Source: Monosiga brevicollis MX1
Taxonomy: Eukaryota; Opisthokonta; Choanoflagellata; Craspedida; Salpingoecidae
Direction: 5' to 3'
Length of the DNA stretch: 64,000 nt
NCBI RefSeq assembly: GCF_000002865.3
Contig: NW_001865053.1
Location: forward strand, 697,542 to 761,541
Positions 40,318 to 52,800 of the stretch are shown here, in pieces (the stretch's first letter is position 1; each line of letters opens with the position of its first letter). The notes under the pieces were generated by a model, which had not been told where the DNA came from, ran no database searches, and saw only the letters and a program-made list of their open reading frames with translations. The translations under genes were made by a program, and so were the position numbers.

Positions 40318-41607
40318 ATGTGGCGCCGAGTGACCCAGCAGCCGCAGCAGCTTATGCTGTTGCGGGGCGAGCCGAGTTTGGCATGGCGTGGGCGCATGCG
40401 TGAGGCACTATTGAACCATGTCCGGACCAAGAGTGACAAGCGGTCTGGAATGAATGAAACGCTTGCCAAGCCTGCCGCTAGCTCAAGCGCAAAGTCTGCC
40501 ACCGCCTCGACACCAGCGGCAGCCACGACAATCATTTTTACCGATGTGGCTACCGATTCGGCTCACAAGCCGCACAACAGCGATTTGGTGCCGCAACCGA
40601 CCACTGACGCCATCTCACGGCTGGGCCGCATTGCCATGCGAGTGCGCTCGGACCATCGTGGATCTCGACGTACGCCAGTCGCCGCCTCGCTCTCGCATGC
40701 ACTTGCCCAGTGCCGTGTGTTGCCGCACGCGTCGAAAGTATCTCACCGCTGGCTGGTTCTTTCCCCTCACGCTCTCGCGCATCTTGTGGCTCAAACGCTG
40801 GTACATGTGCACGTGACATTCGCTGCCTACATCTGGAATGGCCCTGTTCTAACAATCTGCAGCTCGCCGTGAGCGCCGCCGTATCGTGGCTCCGACTGGT
40901 TTGTACTTGCTACCCCTGCAAAAGCCCAAGCCCATGGGAAGGACGAAGAGTACAGTCAGGCTTGTCAGTGAAGCAAGCGGTGGACAGTTTTGGCTGGCTG
41001 CCTGAGCGGCAGGATCGCCTAGCCCAATGCTGGCCAGCTGAGGCACGTCGCGCTGGCAAAGTGGCCCTCATCAAGCTCATGCCATGCTATTTGCAATGGA
41101 TAGCAACCACAAACTCCTTCTTCACCCAATCGGACGACCTTTGCGAGGAACCCGTCGAAGCAGCCTCCGCCACGGCGCCGCTAGCTGAGACAAGCATCCT
41201 CGAACCCAGCCGGCGTCACACGTCCGCGCACCGCGCCAAAGCGCATCCCTTGCATCGAGGTTTGTCGCGGAACCTCTCACACAGAGACCGCCCAGCCTAG
41301 TAGTGAGCTAAAACACATACGTCTGATGCACGACCCATGTCAAAGGCCACCCCGTCCCTCGAACCTCTACGGCGATACATGCAACCACTGTGGCCAGTAC
41401 GACAGGCCCACGCCGCACATTTGGTTGGTATCGTCATCCCGACCCCGACCTGCACCCTAACCTGCTTGCGCCCGGCCCTCATTTTGAGTCGCCGGCCTAC
41501 TTTGGCTCGGTGGTGACAATGCGGCTTAGGCGAAAAAGATACGCATGTCATCCAAACGCCGCAGGATGAGACAGTGCCGGCTCCGGTGAGTAGCCGCCCG
41601 GCGACCT

Positions 41608-41638
<31 letters not shown>

Positions 41639-44110
41639 CGCATCAGTTTATTCCCTCTGCTGACCTGGCGTGTGGCCTTCTAGCACCACCGCTCGACTGG
41701 TGCCCCCGCCAAACCACCAGTCGAAGCAGAGAAGCCCGCTACAGCCGTTGCTAGCGAGACGCTACCGCGCCAACAGCGAGATCCTGACAAGGTCAGAGCT
41801 GTGCTTTTTGGCTTGTTATTCCAACAACCCCATCCTTTCTCCCCACCGCGCATTTGGCATCGGCCCCTCAACCGCCTCGCGGCGTGACTCCCCAGATTGA
41901 TCTGGTCGATCTAGAGACCCAGATCCCAGAGGATTGGTCGCGCATTCGTGATGCCAACCGAGCATTGCGTATGGCCATTCCCACCAAACTCAATCAACAG
42001 CAACCTGCCTCCACTCAGGTATAGCCGGTACTTTTGGCCCAGCAATGCTGACAAGAAGCACTCACGCCGTCATGATGATCCTCGGTTGTGTAGACCACTC
42101 TGATGTTGTCCTTGCTGGGCAATCTGACCATTGCGGGCGCCAAATTTTACGCCTACTCGCGCACGGGCCACTCGGCCATGTTTTCCGAAGCCGTGCACAC
42201 GCTTGTGGACGTTGGAAACCAGGCCATTCTGGGCTGGGGTCTACGAGAAGCGGAGCGCTCTCCCGATCGTAGCTATCAGTACGGCTATGGTCGTGCTGCA
42301 TTCTTCTATTCTTTGCTCACAGCGCTTAGCACCTTTGGCTTTGGTGCCATGTACACGTTCTATCAGGTACCAGCAATACCTCGGGCCTCGGGCGCTACCG
42401 TATTACCTTTCAAGCACAGCGACGCCGACCGCACTTATCAAATCTTATGGTCGTTCATCACTCCTGCCTTTGATGTTCTAGGGAACAACGGTGCTTCTTG
42501 CCCCGCCTGAAGAGCTGCAAACGTTACCCGAGACTTGGGCTATCCTTGGTATGCTTGGGTGGGCATGGCCCAGCCTGAACCACTCGCTGAGCTCGACCAT
42601 GCTTTTGAATGGAAGCGAAGAAGCATGCGATCGCAGACCGCCCTGACCCACGATTGATGCGTGTACTGTTTCCATGCCTCAGGAGCCGGACTGCTCGTGG
42701 ATGGCTTTGTGCTCAAGACAGCCCTTAAGAACACCCGCGAGCGCGCCCAAGCTGCAAGTACGATTAACTTTGCAGAGCGCTTTAACAATCTGTCACCCAC
42801 AACATGAGCAGGAACGCGAGATGCCAACGCCTGCTCCTTTGCTCCCCTCTGTGATCTAGACATGACCGTCAAGCAGTGGATTCTATCGTTCAAGGACCCT
42901 TTTACAGTTGCCGTGGTCTTTGAGGACAGCGCAGCCGTTGGAGGTGTTTTGATTGCCGCGCTCGGCATTGGCCTTACCCAAGTATGTGGGGTGCCTTGTG
43001 CTCCTGGTTACACCATTTGTGCCCATAGCTCACCCCTTGTGGCTCTTACTGATACTAGGCCACCGGCAATCCAGTGTACGATGGCATCGCCACGCTGTGC
43101 ATCAGCGGACTTTTGGGCACGGTGGCCATCAAGCTGATTCAACTCAACCACAGCTTTATTCTGGGTCGAGTGCGTCTAGCGACGAAGCTGTTCTTGGCAT
43201 TTCCTTTCACCGGGTGCACCGCTACCAACTGATGCTGGCATGCCTGCGCTCGCCGCCCCGCTTTGGAGCGCAGAAGTTGGATGATGACGTTGCCAAGGCC
43301 GTGCGTCGCATGATCAAGCGTCGGGTATCGGTTGATGAGGTGCACTCGGAACAGAGCCAGTGGATGGGTGCCGCGACCTTTTCCTACAAAGTATGAGATA
43401 CTCTCTCATTTACACCTGGTGGGCGATGCAATACCCCAATATTCATCTCAGTGAGCTTCCCCTCAACTGCCTGCATTTCCTAGGCTGAGGTTGACTTTGA
43501 TGGCACTTGGCTGGCTGCCCAGGTAAGGCGAGCCACTGTTCCATTAAGTGATGGCTTTGCTATTGTCCCCGTGAAGGCGCTCACAGGCCCTGGGTGTGCT
43601 GTTTGGCACGTCCTTGGCGCGTATTGTAGCTCTTCCAGCAGTATGAGGATGCCTTCATGTCGTCCTTTGCGGAAGGGGAGGACGGCTTTCGCAAGGTCAG
43701 CCGGGCCCACGGGTCTGGGCGATTGCATGGCGTGTGGTACATTCGCCGTGCCAAGCGTTGATCTCGCCTTACGTCCGACTGGTGATTTTTGTGTGCTCCT
43801 TGTTTATATCAACAGGCTTTGACCTGGCTGTTGCCTGCATTTGCGGAGGACTTGACGCGCGTGCTTGAGCGCGAAGTCAGAGACATTCAGGTTGGACCTG
43901 CTGCCTTGCATGGCAATGTCTGTTGATTTCATACTGATGCACGTGTACGTTGTTTTTTTTTTTTCTGTGCAATGTACGCAGGCTGAGATTCGCCAGGCGC
44001 ACCCTGAGGCGGCGTACGTGGAAATTGTTCCAGATAGCTCTCAAAACACATTATCAGCGCTCAAGGCTATGCTGCAGCGCAAGCTAACGCGTCAGGCCGA
44101 AGAGCTTCAG
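40318..44110 (+). CDS. SLC30A9: SLC30A9 (ZnT9)-like cation diffusion facilitator; may continue into the TPR region downstream
   Basis: The likely ATG at 40318 gives MWRRVTQQPQQLMLLRGEPS, a basic, hydrophobic start that would suit mitochondrial import. The stretch from 40740 to 41660 is not resolved into exons. From 41684 the frame is clear: IDLVDLETQIPEDWSRIRD, then membrane segments TTLMLSLLGNLTIAGAKFYA, and the CDF signature HSAMFSEAVHTLVDVGNQ followed by RSYQYGYGRAAFFYSLLTAL. EDSAAVGGVLIAALGIGLTQ and GNPVYDGIATLCISGLLGT follow (42925-43120). The soluble tail includes YKAEVDFDGTWLAAQ and EIRQAHPEAAYVEIVPDSSQ, as in SLC30A9. In the family this is a zinc carrier of mitochondria. No stop follows the usual SLC30A9 end: the frame stays open to a donor at 44111 and an in-phase acceptor leads to TPRs. 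Confidence 0.8.
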
Positions 44111-44207
44111 GTTGGTTTGACGCGGGTTTCCCCATTTTCTGGGCTTGATTTGCTCGGTTTGCTGCAACTCTCGTCATGCTCTGGTTTTCACTCGGCTTGG
44201 GCGTTAG

Positions 44208-46258
44208 TTGCAAACTATGCTGGCCACGTCGGCAGATCTGCATCCGGGCGAGGCTTCGTCCACCTCCATCCATGCAGAGTACTTCAAGCTGGGCAGGTTC
44301 GAGGGCCACGGCTGCATGAGACCCGGTCTTCCTTAAAGTCGCAGCTCACGCATCACTCTGTCTCTGCGCCATGGACTTTTGGTGCGAATAGCGTTTATGT
44401 CTCCATGGGCCAGTTTGAAAAGGCCATTCCCCAGTTTCAGACCTGTCTGCGCCACCGTGAAATCATGTCAGGTACGGACCGTGTTCTTTCTTCATTTCCT
44501 TCTGGGCCTGCCATCTGATGTCTTCGAGTCCCCAGATGGAGATGCGTATCGTATGCTTGACCTGCCCGCACCTCCTTTTGCGCGCACAGGTGCCGACAGC
44601 ATTCCCGTTGCGGCCGTACTGGATCGTCTTGCGCGCTGTTATCTGGTCCTTGGCGATACCGGCAAGGCCGCCAACGTCATCAATCGCAGCCGCAATATCC
44701 TGGCCTCTATCAAGTGGGCTGATGCTACCTTGGCCGAGAAGAATTTGTGTACGTTGAATTTGCCTGCCAACTTCATGTCGTGACGACTCAGCTGCACACA
44801 GTCAAGCCTACAACAAGCCGTGCGTGCCATGCCCTTTGGCTCACGTGTCTGCCGTGTACCTTGATGGGCATAGTGGCGTCGCTCAAGACGCACCAAGGCT
44901 TACTGTACCGTGACCAAGGCCAGGCCATCCGGGCCATGACACACCTGGAGGAAGCCTTGCGGTTGCGGTGGGTTTCACAACCATCTCTGCTCCTCCGTGC
45001 CCCGTGAGGAACGAGCTGATGTTGATCATGTTGGACTATGGGCATAGCTTGGAACTTTTGGGCGATGCCAACCATCAGACTGTGCTAGACTTGCGCTTTA
45101 CTCTTGGTGAACTCTACACGACCATGCCGGCGGTACGGCTGCTGCTCATGCCGCTGTTTGTTGTTGTTGTTGTTGTTGTTGCTGCTGCTACTGCTGTCGT
45201 TGCTGCTGCTGAAGGAGAGATACACAATGCGAGCTGCGCGATGACGAGACTCACGCACTTACACCAAATTGTAGAAACGCATCAAGGCCGTGCAGAACTT
45301 TCAGCAAGTCATCGAGGGCCGTCGTATCAAGTTTGGTAACAACAGCTTGCGAGGTGAGCCAAAGTTTTGTCTATGAGTCATGCATGAAGACTTTCTCCTC
45401 CCACTTGTAATGTCGTGCTTGCTTGGACCAAAAGAAAGGAGGGTACTCCTGTACTTTTTCTCACATTGGGATGGCTGTCAATCTTCTCGATTGCGGTTCT
45501 TTAGTGGCGTATACCTATGATAAGCTGGCCAAAGTACTTGCCTTGTCGAACCAGCGTTTTGAGGCAATGCAGGCCTTGGAGGAAGCAGCAGCCATCAAGG
45601 CTCAGCAGGCTGGCAGCCGCCTAGTGGACCTGGAACTGAGTGATACGCTGTACAATTTGGGCAACCTACAGCTGAAGGACGTAAGCTTTTGCAGAGAGCA
45701 AGTCTGTGGCTGAACATGAGCATTGGACCTCACCAAACGCATCTCACGTGTCGCAATTTCTACCCTTTGTTCTTTTGGTGTACAGCGCAAGTTTCACGAA
45801 GCCATGCTCAATTTTGAAAAGGTGGTGCAACTCAGGTTTGTAAATATGGCGCCCGCCTTGACCCATGATGCTTGGAGGTACCGGTGCGGTCGCCCTGACC
45901 GAAATTGGGCATTTTGCCTGCCTTGGTTGTTCGTAGGCGTGAGCATGGCTATTCCCTGCGAAGCACGGAAATGGCGCCGGTTCTGTATAAATTGGTGTTT
46001 GTGTACCACCGCTTGGGCCGACCCATGCCCGAGGAATGGAAAGAGTAATCTGGTCCTGCAACATGGGCAGGGTGTTGGAGGGAGTTATCCCCATCCTTTG
46101 TTGAGCACAAGCGAGGTCTGGCCTTGCTCTGACGCAAGCGGTGGCCAAGCCACCGAGCTTTTATTATTTCTCACAGGCCAGAAATTGAGTTTGCGGCTGG
46201 ATACAGCGGTCTTTGGGGGCTGCAAGACTCGAATGCTGATTTTCTCGAACGTTGTTAG
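44208..46258 (+). CDS. TPR-repeat region (kinesin-light-chain-like repeats), either a separate gene or the C-terminal half of the SLC30A9-like gene
   Basis: An exon starts at 44208 with LQTMLATSADLHPGEASST; the first ATG is at 44217. It joins in phase to EYFKLGSVYVSMGQFEKAIP, then to ADSIPVAAVLDRLARCYLVL, GDTGKAANVINRSRNILASI, LKTHQGLLYRDQGQAIRAMT, HLEEALRLR, ELMLIMLDYGHSLELLGDAN, AYTYDKLAKVLALSNQRFEA and SDTLYNLGNLQLKDRKFHEA. The last exon ends AGYSGLWGLQDSNADFLERC with a TAG at 46256-46258. The 40-residue spacing and pattern are TPRs of the kinesin-light-chain style. TPRs bind partner proteins; no specific orthologue is recognised. The intron at about 45125-45270 holds a TTG repeat. The join to the upstream zinc transporter is in frame across a 97-base intron. 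The next gene is convergent, about 120 bases away. Confidence 0.7.
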
Positions 46259-46376
46259 TCAGTGCGCCAATGCACTCTGTATGTATTGGGCATCTTCTTC
46301 TCAGAACCGGGTGTGGCCATGATGATGGTGAGCTGGAAAAGTCAATTATCATTACAGGAGTTGAACCGAGTCAAGA

Positions 46377-47503
46377 TCAGCTAGGTTGATGGGCCGGGAC
46401 GGCATCACTGATCTTTGAGGCTGAGTCCAGCGGTGCGCCCGCTCTTTCGGCGCGCGGCTCGGCCAAAATCGCGCCCAAATTCGGTTTGAGGGGCCTTGGC
46501 ACCGACACTAAAGACAGAATAGGGGCAAGCAAGAGGCAATGTGAGAGGCACGGCCTGTGCAAGGGCGGACAGGAGGTTGTCTACAAAGCAACGCAGCTAT
46601 GCACTGACCGATCATCGAACCGCGTTGTGATGCGCGCAGCTCCGGCTTTGCGACCCCTACAGGTTCACACGAATCGAGGTGAGAACAGTCTGCAGTGTCC
46701 AATGGACGGTGGAGGTGTGGATAGTACCGGGATTCTGCCGCAATCTCGCGCTGCATGCGGATGAGTCGCTCAGACATGGCGTCAAGTCCTTGCTCGGTGC
46801 GTCGAAGGCCTGTGGTCAGATCTTCAGAAGCACCGGCCTTGGCGGCAAAGCGCGATCCTCGGCGCCCGCGCGGGCCAAGCACCGACCGTTGGGCGTGAGC
46901 TTCCTTGAGGCGTGCCTTTTGCTAGAAGGAAGAAGAACAAAGCAGGGCCCATCGAAACATGGTGAGAGAGAAACAGCCTGACACGGACCGAAGCGGGAGC
47001 GCTTACCTTGTACAGATTATAGAGCAGTACCAAGACGCCGAGGCCTACGAGCACGAGGATGGTCGACGGGCTGTTGCGTCTAGAGCCCGAGAACCCAGGG
47101 TGGGTAAGTCTCGGACAGACGGCATATTGCAAGTGGAAACAGTCGCTAGCAACAGCGCAGGGTAGTGGGCGTACCGACGAGAACGGCGCAGGCGGCGCAC
47201 ACCTTGGCGCATGGGCCCAATGAAGCTGGCACTGCGCTCGAAACGCACATAGCATGCGACATCGTCTGCAGCACACGCCTCGGTGGGCTGCTCCTCCTCC
47301 TCCCCATCAACGTCGTCCTTCGCCGCGGGCAGAGCATATCGATCCGTAGCAGCAGACGCATCCCCACAACCAGGCGTTCCCTCCACGCATGATTCCTCTC
47401 CGTCACGCTGCAAGCCCCCGTCCTGCTCCCCGCCCTGTGCAGCAACTACCGCCAGGGCCAAGAAGCCCGCCACCACCGCCACCACCCATCGTCGTCGCTG
47501 CAT
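46377..47503 (-). CDS. Single-pass membrane protein with signal peptide and short coiled coil, family unknown
   Basis: The ATG at 47503 begins MQRRRWVVAVVAGFLALAVV, a strong signal peptide ending near AAQG. A short luminal or extracellular acidic region with four to five cysteines follows (ESCVEGTPGCGDA, ACAADDVACYVRFERS). A splice in phase 2 leads to one membrane segment, STILVLVGLGVLVLLYNLYK. The cytosolic side starts KARLKEAHAQRSVLGPRGRR and contains TTGLRRTEQGLDAMSERLIR, a predicted amphipathic helix or coiled coil. The last exon ends SKISDAVPAHQPS at a TGA (46377-46379). All four introns join in phase, so the model is firm even though no family is recognised. The topology resembles small ER or endosomal adaptor proteins. 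A 13-base palindrome, AAGTAAATTACTT, sits 20 bases upstream of the start. Confidence 0.7.
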
Positions 47504-48409
47504 CGCTGATGACGAGGTTGGAGAAGTAAATTACTTCTCGCTGTGGTCATGGACGATTTTAGCCGGTATTCCCGGTGTGTCTGACATCTGATACGAGCAC
47601 GCGAGCAACCAAGCATGCATGCAATTGTTTGCATGCATGCAGCTCTCTCTTCTCTCTCTCTTCTCTCTCCCTTCTCTCTCCCTTCTCTCTCCCTTCTCTC
47701 TCCCTTCTCTTCTCACTTGAACGCGTGGGCGTGGGCGTGGGCGTGTGGGGGTCTCTGTCTGCCGGGTGCGGGGCAACCAGCGGCGTTGATCGGGGTGACC
47801 ATGGTCCGTTGGTGCAGATGCCGTCCCATTTCCCCGAGGTGGTCGGTCGTGCTCTGTGAAAGTGGCTGGTGGTGTTGATGGTGAAGCGCATGTACATCAC
47901 GTTCACAACATAGCCTGGAATGTCCTGCTGCCAGTTCGGCCTTGATCCTGTTCTGATAGTGTTGCCTCAGACCCTGAGCCGTATCGACGTTTCATCGGGG
48001 CAAAAAAGAGTCACGTTTTTGCCGCGAGTAAATGGCGTTGCCTGGTGACAAGCATCCTCTGCATCAAACGGCTTTGTGATTGATATCAGCATTATTGTCC
48101 GCGCCTGTCGAGTAGCCCTTGTGTGTGTCCGTGCCTCTGTGTGAGCGTTTTGCGTATGGGCTGTTGGTCCTTTCTTGGCAGCGCATTTCAGTGCATCTCG
48201 TTCGTTTCGCTCTCTGTGGACGCGACCAGGCAAGCGCTCGCACCTGCAAGGCGGGGATCTGACCAAGTTCTCAAAGAAACTGTAGATGAGATATTGGCTA
48301 CTACAGTTACACACATGCGAGCAGCTACAACCGGCCTGCCCCAATCGCTCAAGCCAAGCCAACCATCATCTGACCCACATCGTCTTTGCCGGGTTGCAGA
48401 CTGAGCGCC
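47504..48409. promoter_or_regulatory. Divergent promoter region with palindrome and CT tract
   Basis: About 0.9 kb between head-to-head genes. GAGAAGTAAATTACTTCTC at 47521-47539 is a 19-base palindrome with one central base. A pyrimidine tract (TCTCTCTCTTC and TCTCCCTTC units) runs from about 47642 to 47715. A short direct repeat, GCATGCATGCA, sits just before it. No ORF here is convincing. Confidence 0.55.
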
Positions 48410-50230
48410 ATGGCTCGGAACTGCCTTTGGCTCGGGACGTTGGCCCTCGCCCTGACCCCAATCCAGGGTCTTGTACCAGGTACTTGTTTCGATTTCCACA
48501 GCCCAGCATGCTCCACTTCAGATGGCACCACTTTGAGCCCTTCTACCCCGTTGACTGACGTCCGATGGGCTCCGATCAATGCTGAACTGTACATCACCGT
48601 TAGTTTGGAAGCGCTTCCCTGGCGGTGCACGCTACGAGTACGGCCTCGATCCCGTGGTACAGGATTGGGTGGAGGCTGGCCGCAGGTATCGCATGACACG
48701 TTTCATCCGGCGCACGCAGCGTACCTGCTTGCCAGTTGAACTCTGAGCCTCGGAGACACCGGGTTCGCTCCGTGCTTTGACCCTCACATGTGCATATCTG
48801 CATGCAGTTGCATCGAGCAAGGCGGTTCCCTTGCCTCGATTCACAGCCTGGCACAGAATGACTGGATCTTTCAAGCACTGCTAGACGGCGATGCGTCGGA
48901 TATGGCCTGGCTAGGTGCGCCTTGTTCAGCCAAGACGTCCTCGCTTGGCTCCAACAGGCTCTTGTGGGACCAAACTGATCCTTCTCGCCTTGGTCTACCT
49001 ATGCATTGCCAACAGGCGGCTACGACAATTTTGGTCCAGACATTTTGCCCACGGAAGACCGTGAATTCCACTGGCTCGATGGCTCGCCCTTTGACTTTTC
49101 CATCTGGCAAGTCTGGAGCCGCAACCCGCCCCGCCTCATTGATGATGCAAGCTGTCCCGTTGTATCAAAATCCAGTCTTCTCATGGCTTCAATTTCTCTT
49201 CCTCCCTTTCTCTCACAGGCTGACAAATCAGCCCAGCGAGGAGCGCCAAAATCGTCGACAGCCCGTCATTGCCATGGGTTCATCGCACGAGGTGCAAGGC
49301 CCGCGGCCAGACGAGGCAGTGTGCAATTTGCTCCAGCTCATGCGGTGTGTTTTTGTTTTTGTTTTTGTTTTTTCGCTGTGATTAGACTCACCCGCAAGGT
49401 GGCTGGAATGATCTTCCGCCTGGAGCCAACCGACGAGGCATCTGCCAGCGCGAACGTCAGTGATCCGCTCTGTCCGTTTAGGTCCGTGTCAAGCATTGTG
49501 CTACTATCAGTATCTGATACCGTATGTTGATTTGACGGGGCACCAGTGGAGTGCGTGGATGGCCAGCGGACCTATGTGGCGCGGTTTGCAGATGGACAGC
49601 GCTTTTCTACCTCGAGTCAAGGAGCCTCGCAACTCTTTCACACCTCAGATGTCACGCAAGACGAATGGTGCGCCTGTGCCCAACGGCTGGGCAGGCAGGG
49701 GTCCTTGTCATCTCATCGGAAAGAAAGGCGTCATCTTGATCCGTGCTCCTCGCTCATCTTTTGCCCTTTCATTCCTATCCAGTTTTGCCATGTGTGATGT
49801 GTTGGACCAATGTCTTGGCATCTATACCGATTGCCGCGATGGGGTGCGTAGCTTTGTTTCAGGCGGGCAGGACCAGGCTAGGCGCTGCTGTTAAAGAGTT
49901 TCACGACGAATGCACTCTTTGTTTGTAGGCATGCTCATCATTAAACCTCTGCGTGGGTTTGTCCTACCTGGGCGTGGAGGTGCGACCAAGCGCCACTATG
50001 CACCGATGATGGCACCGGTCCACTTGCATTACCTGTAGCCACGTCGTGCGTCCACCTTACCCTTGGCTGCATGGCCAAATTGCCTCTAGGCTCAGGTTGA
50101 TACGGCACGCTACTCCTACTCATTTGTCAAAGTGGTATGTCAATATGGACGAGAGGGTGGTCGCGCCATCGCCCCCTCAACTATGGCTGGATTATGTGTT
50201 CCTGAACGCTGCTGGCCACTCTTCTCGGAT
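48410..50230 (+). CDS. Secreted C-type lectin-domain protein
   Basis: The ATG at 48410 encodes a signal peptide, MARNCLWLGTLALALTPIQG. After a short N-terminal exon, the C-type lectin fold is visible over several exons: CIEQGGSLASIHSLAQNDWI (the conserved Cys and the SxxQ helix), DASDMAWLGGYDNFGPDILP, EDREFHWLDGSPFDFSIW (the WxDG-type strand), then NQPSEERQNRRQPVIAMG, and DEAVCNLLQLM, in the position of the penultimate Cys. A second Cys-containing region follows (ECVDGQRTYVARFADGQRF, DVTQDEWCACAQR, QCLGIYTDCRDG). The typical WND calcium motif is not obvious, so Ca-dependent sugar binding is not assured. The end is approximate. I infer an extracellular recognition or adhesion role. Confidence 0.7.
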
Positions 50231-50601
50231 AAGCTCATTCTTTTGACGATAACTAGGTGCCTGAATGCTGTCCTTTTGGAGGAGGGGAGCTGATTCCTTA
50301 GGAAGATGACGGCTTTTAACGCAAGCCCGTCTGTAGGGCGCGCGTGTGTGTCCCGTGTCTGTCTGTGTGATCGCTTCGTCGGGACTTCTGCAATGGCTGT
50401 CCAAGTGCCTCGCTGATGTGGGGATGCATTCGTTCAGATCGGCGCATGAGTTGGGTGTTGCAATTATTTTTCATCGGCAGCAGGCGCGTGGCTGCGCCTT
50501 GCGCCATGTAACTTTGTCACATAGTTGATCTATCTAGCAACCAGCTGCCGAGACGAGTTGAAGACTGGGACTGCGGTGCAGGCGAGGCAGTAGGGCCCGA
50601 T
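50231..50601. other. Convergent 3' region, lectin / GATD3
   Basis: About 370 bases between facing gene ends; the lectin boundary is uncertain. Nothing else was seen. Confidence 0.35.
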
Positions 50602-51698
50602 TTACTTGCGACCCACGAGCTCCAACACTGTTTGGACCATGTTAGTAACATTGTCTTGCACGAGGTGGACGGCAGTGTTGGCCATAAAAGCAGGCGCGGT
50701 GACGATGCGGTTGGCTTGGTCAACGTGCACCTTGCTCTCGTCACCGACCACGTAGTCGGCGCCCATCTCCTTGCACGCGCCAGCAGCGCCTGCAAAGGGC
50801 CACTTGTCTGACTCGGTGTCACTGCCCATGGTCACCTCTCCCTTGAAAAGATTGGCCGCAATCACGGGAGCGATGCAGCAAAAGCCCATGGGCTTCTGCT
50901 CAGCATGAAACTTCTTCAAGATATCGGTCAGCTGTTGACGCATTCAGGGCCGCCAGAACCAGAAGGAGGAGGGAGCCAGTCGCAAGGACCCCGACACACC
51001 GAGATGATGGGCAGGCCGTCAAGATGAGTGAGCACGTGCATAGGAAAGATCAAAGAGCGAGGTCGGCAAGAGGTCACGGACCGTCGCATCAACCGTGCAC
51101 GCGGCGCCCTCCACGGCAAAGTTGGAGAGGTTTTTGGCAGCTCCAAACCCTCCGGGCACAACCACGGCGTCAAAGTCTGCAACCTGCAGCTTGTCGAGAG
51201 CCTGAATGTTCCCTGTTTCGGCAGCGCAAGCGGGAAGCAGCCAGAAGCAGTATTCCTCAGCGATGAGTTTGAGGCATTCTGGCCGTGTGGCGAGTGGTAG
51301 TGGACAGCGCAAGTACAGACCACGAGCAATGCGAGCGGCTTCGACGAGGACGTTGCGGGATTCGTCCATCTCCTCGCCCGTCATGTGGTTGACAACGTGG
51401 TGCTGCTGCTTGTCTGGCGCAAAAATCTTGTAGTCGGCACCCTGACGAGACAGTGCGCCCATGGCGGCTGAAGCCTCGTGGACCTCAGTGCCATCGTAGA
51501 CGCCCGAGCCTGAGAGCACCAACTGTCCACAGAGAGAGAGAGAGAGAGAGAGTTGGGGGGAGGGGAATGAGACAACAAGTATCAAGAAGACACCACACAG
51601 CTGGGACAAGCAATGACACGCACCGCAACCCGGGGAGCAGCGAGGCCCGACTGCGTCGAGAGCGCGCGCGCGCCAGCTGAAGCCACAACGCGAGCCAT
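50602..51698 (-). CDS. GATD3: ES1 / GATD3 protein (DJ-1/PfpI-like glutamine amidotransferase fold), probably mitochondrial
   Basis: The ATG at 51698 opens [20 protein letters not shown], an Arg/Ala/Ser-rich leader without acidic residues, typical of mitochondrial import. After a first intron containing a GA tract (51533-51552), exon 2 gives [20 protein letters not shown] and [20 protein letters not shown]. It continues with [20 protein letters not shown] and [18 protein letters not shown]. Exon 3 gives [20 protein letters not shown], with the nucleophile-elbow position as CCIAP. The tail ends [16 protein letters not shown] with a TAA at 50602-50604. This matches the vertebrate ES1/C21orf33 family over its full length. 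Those proteins are mitochondrial and may deglycate or regulate, but their activity is poorly defined. It is convergent with the lectin gene. Confidence 0.92.
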
Positions 51699-52800
<1,102 letters not shown>

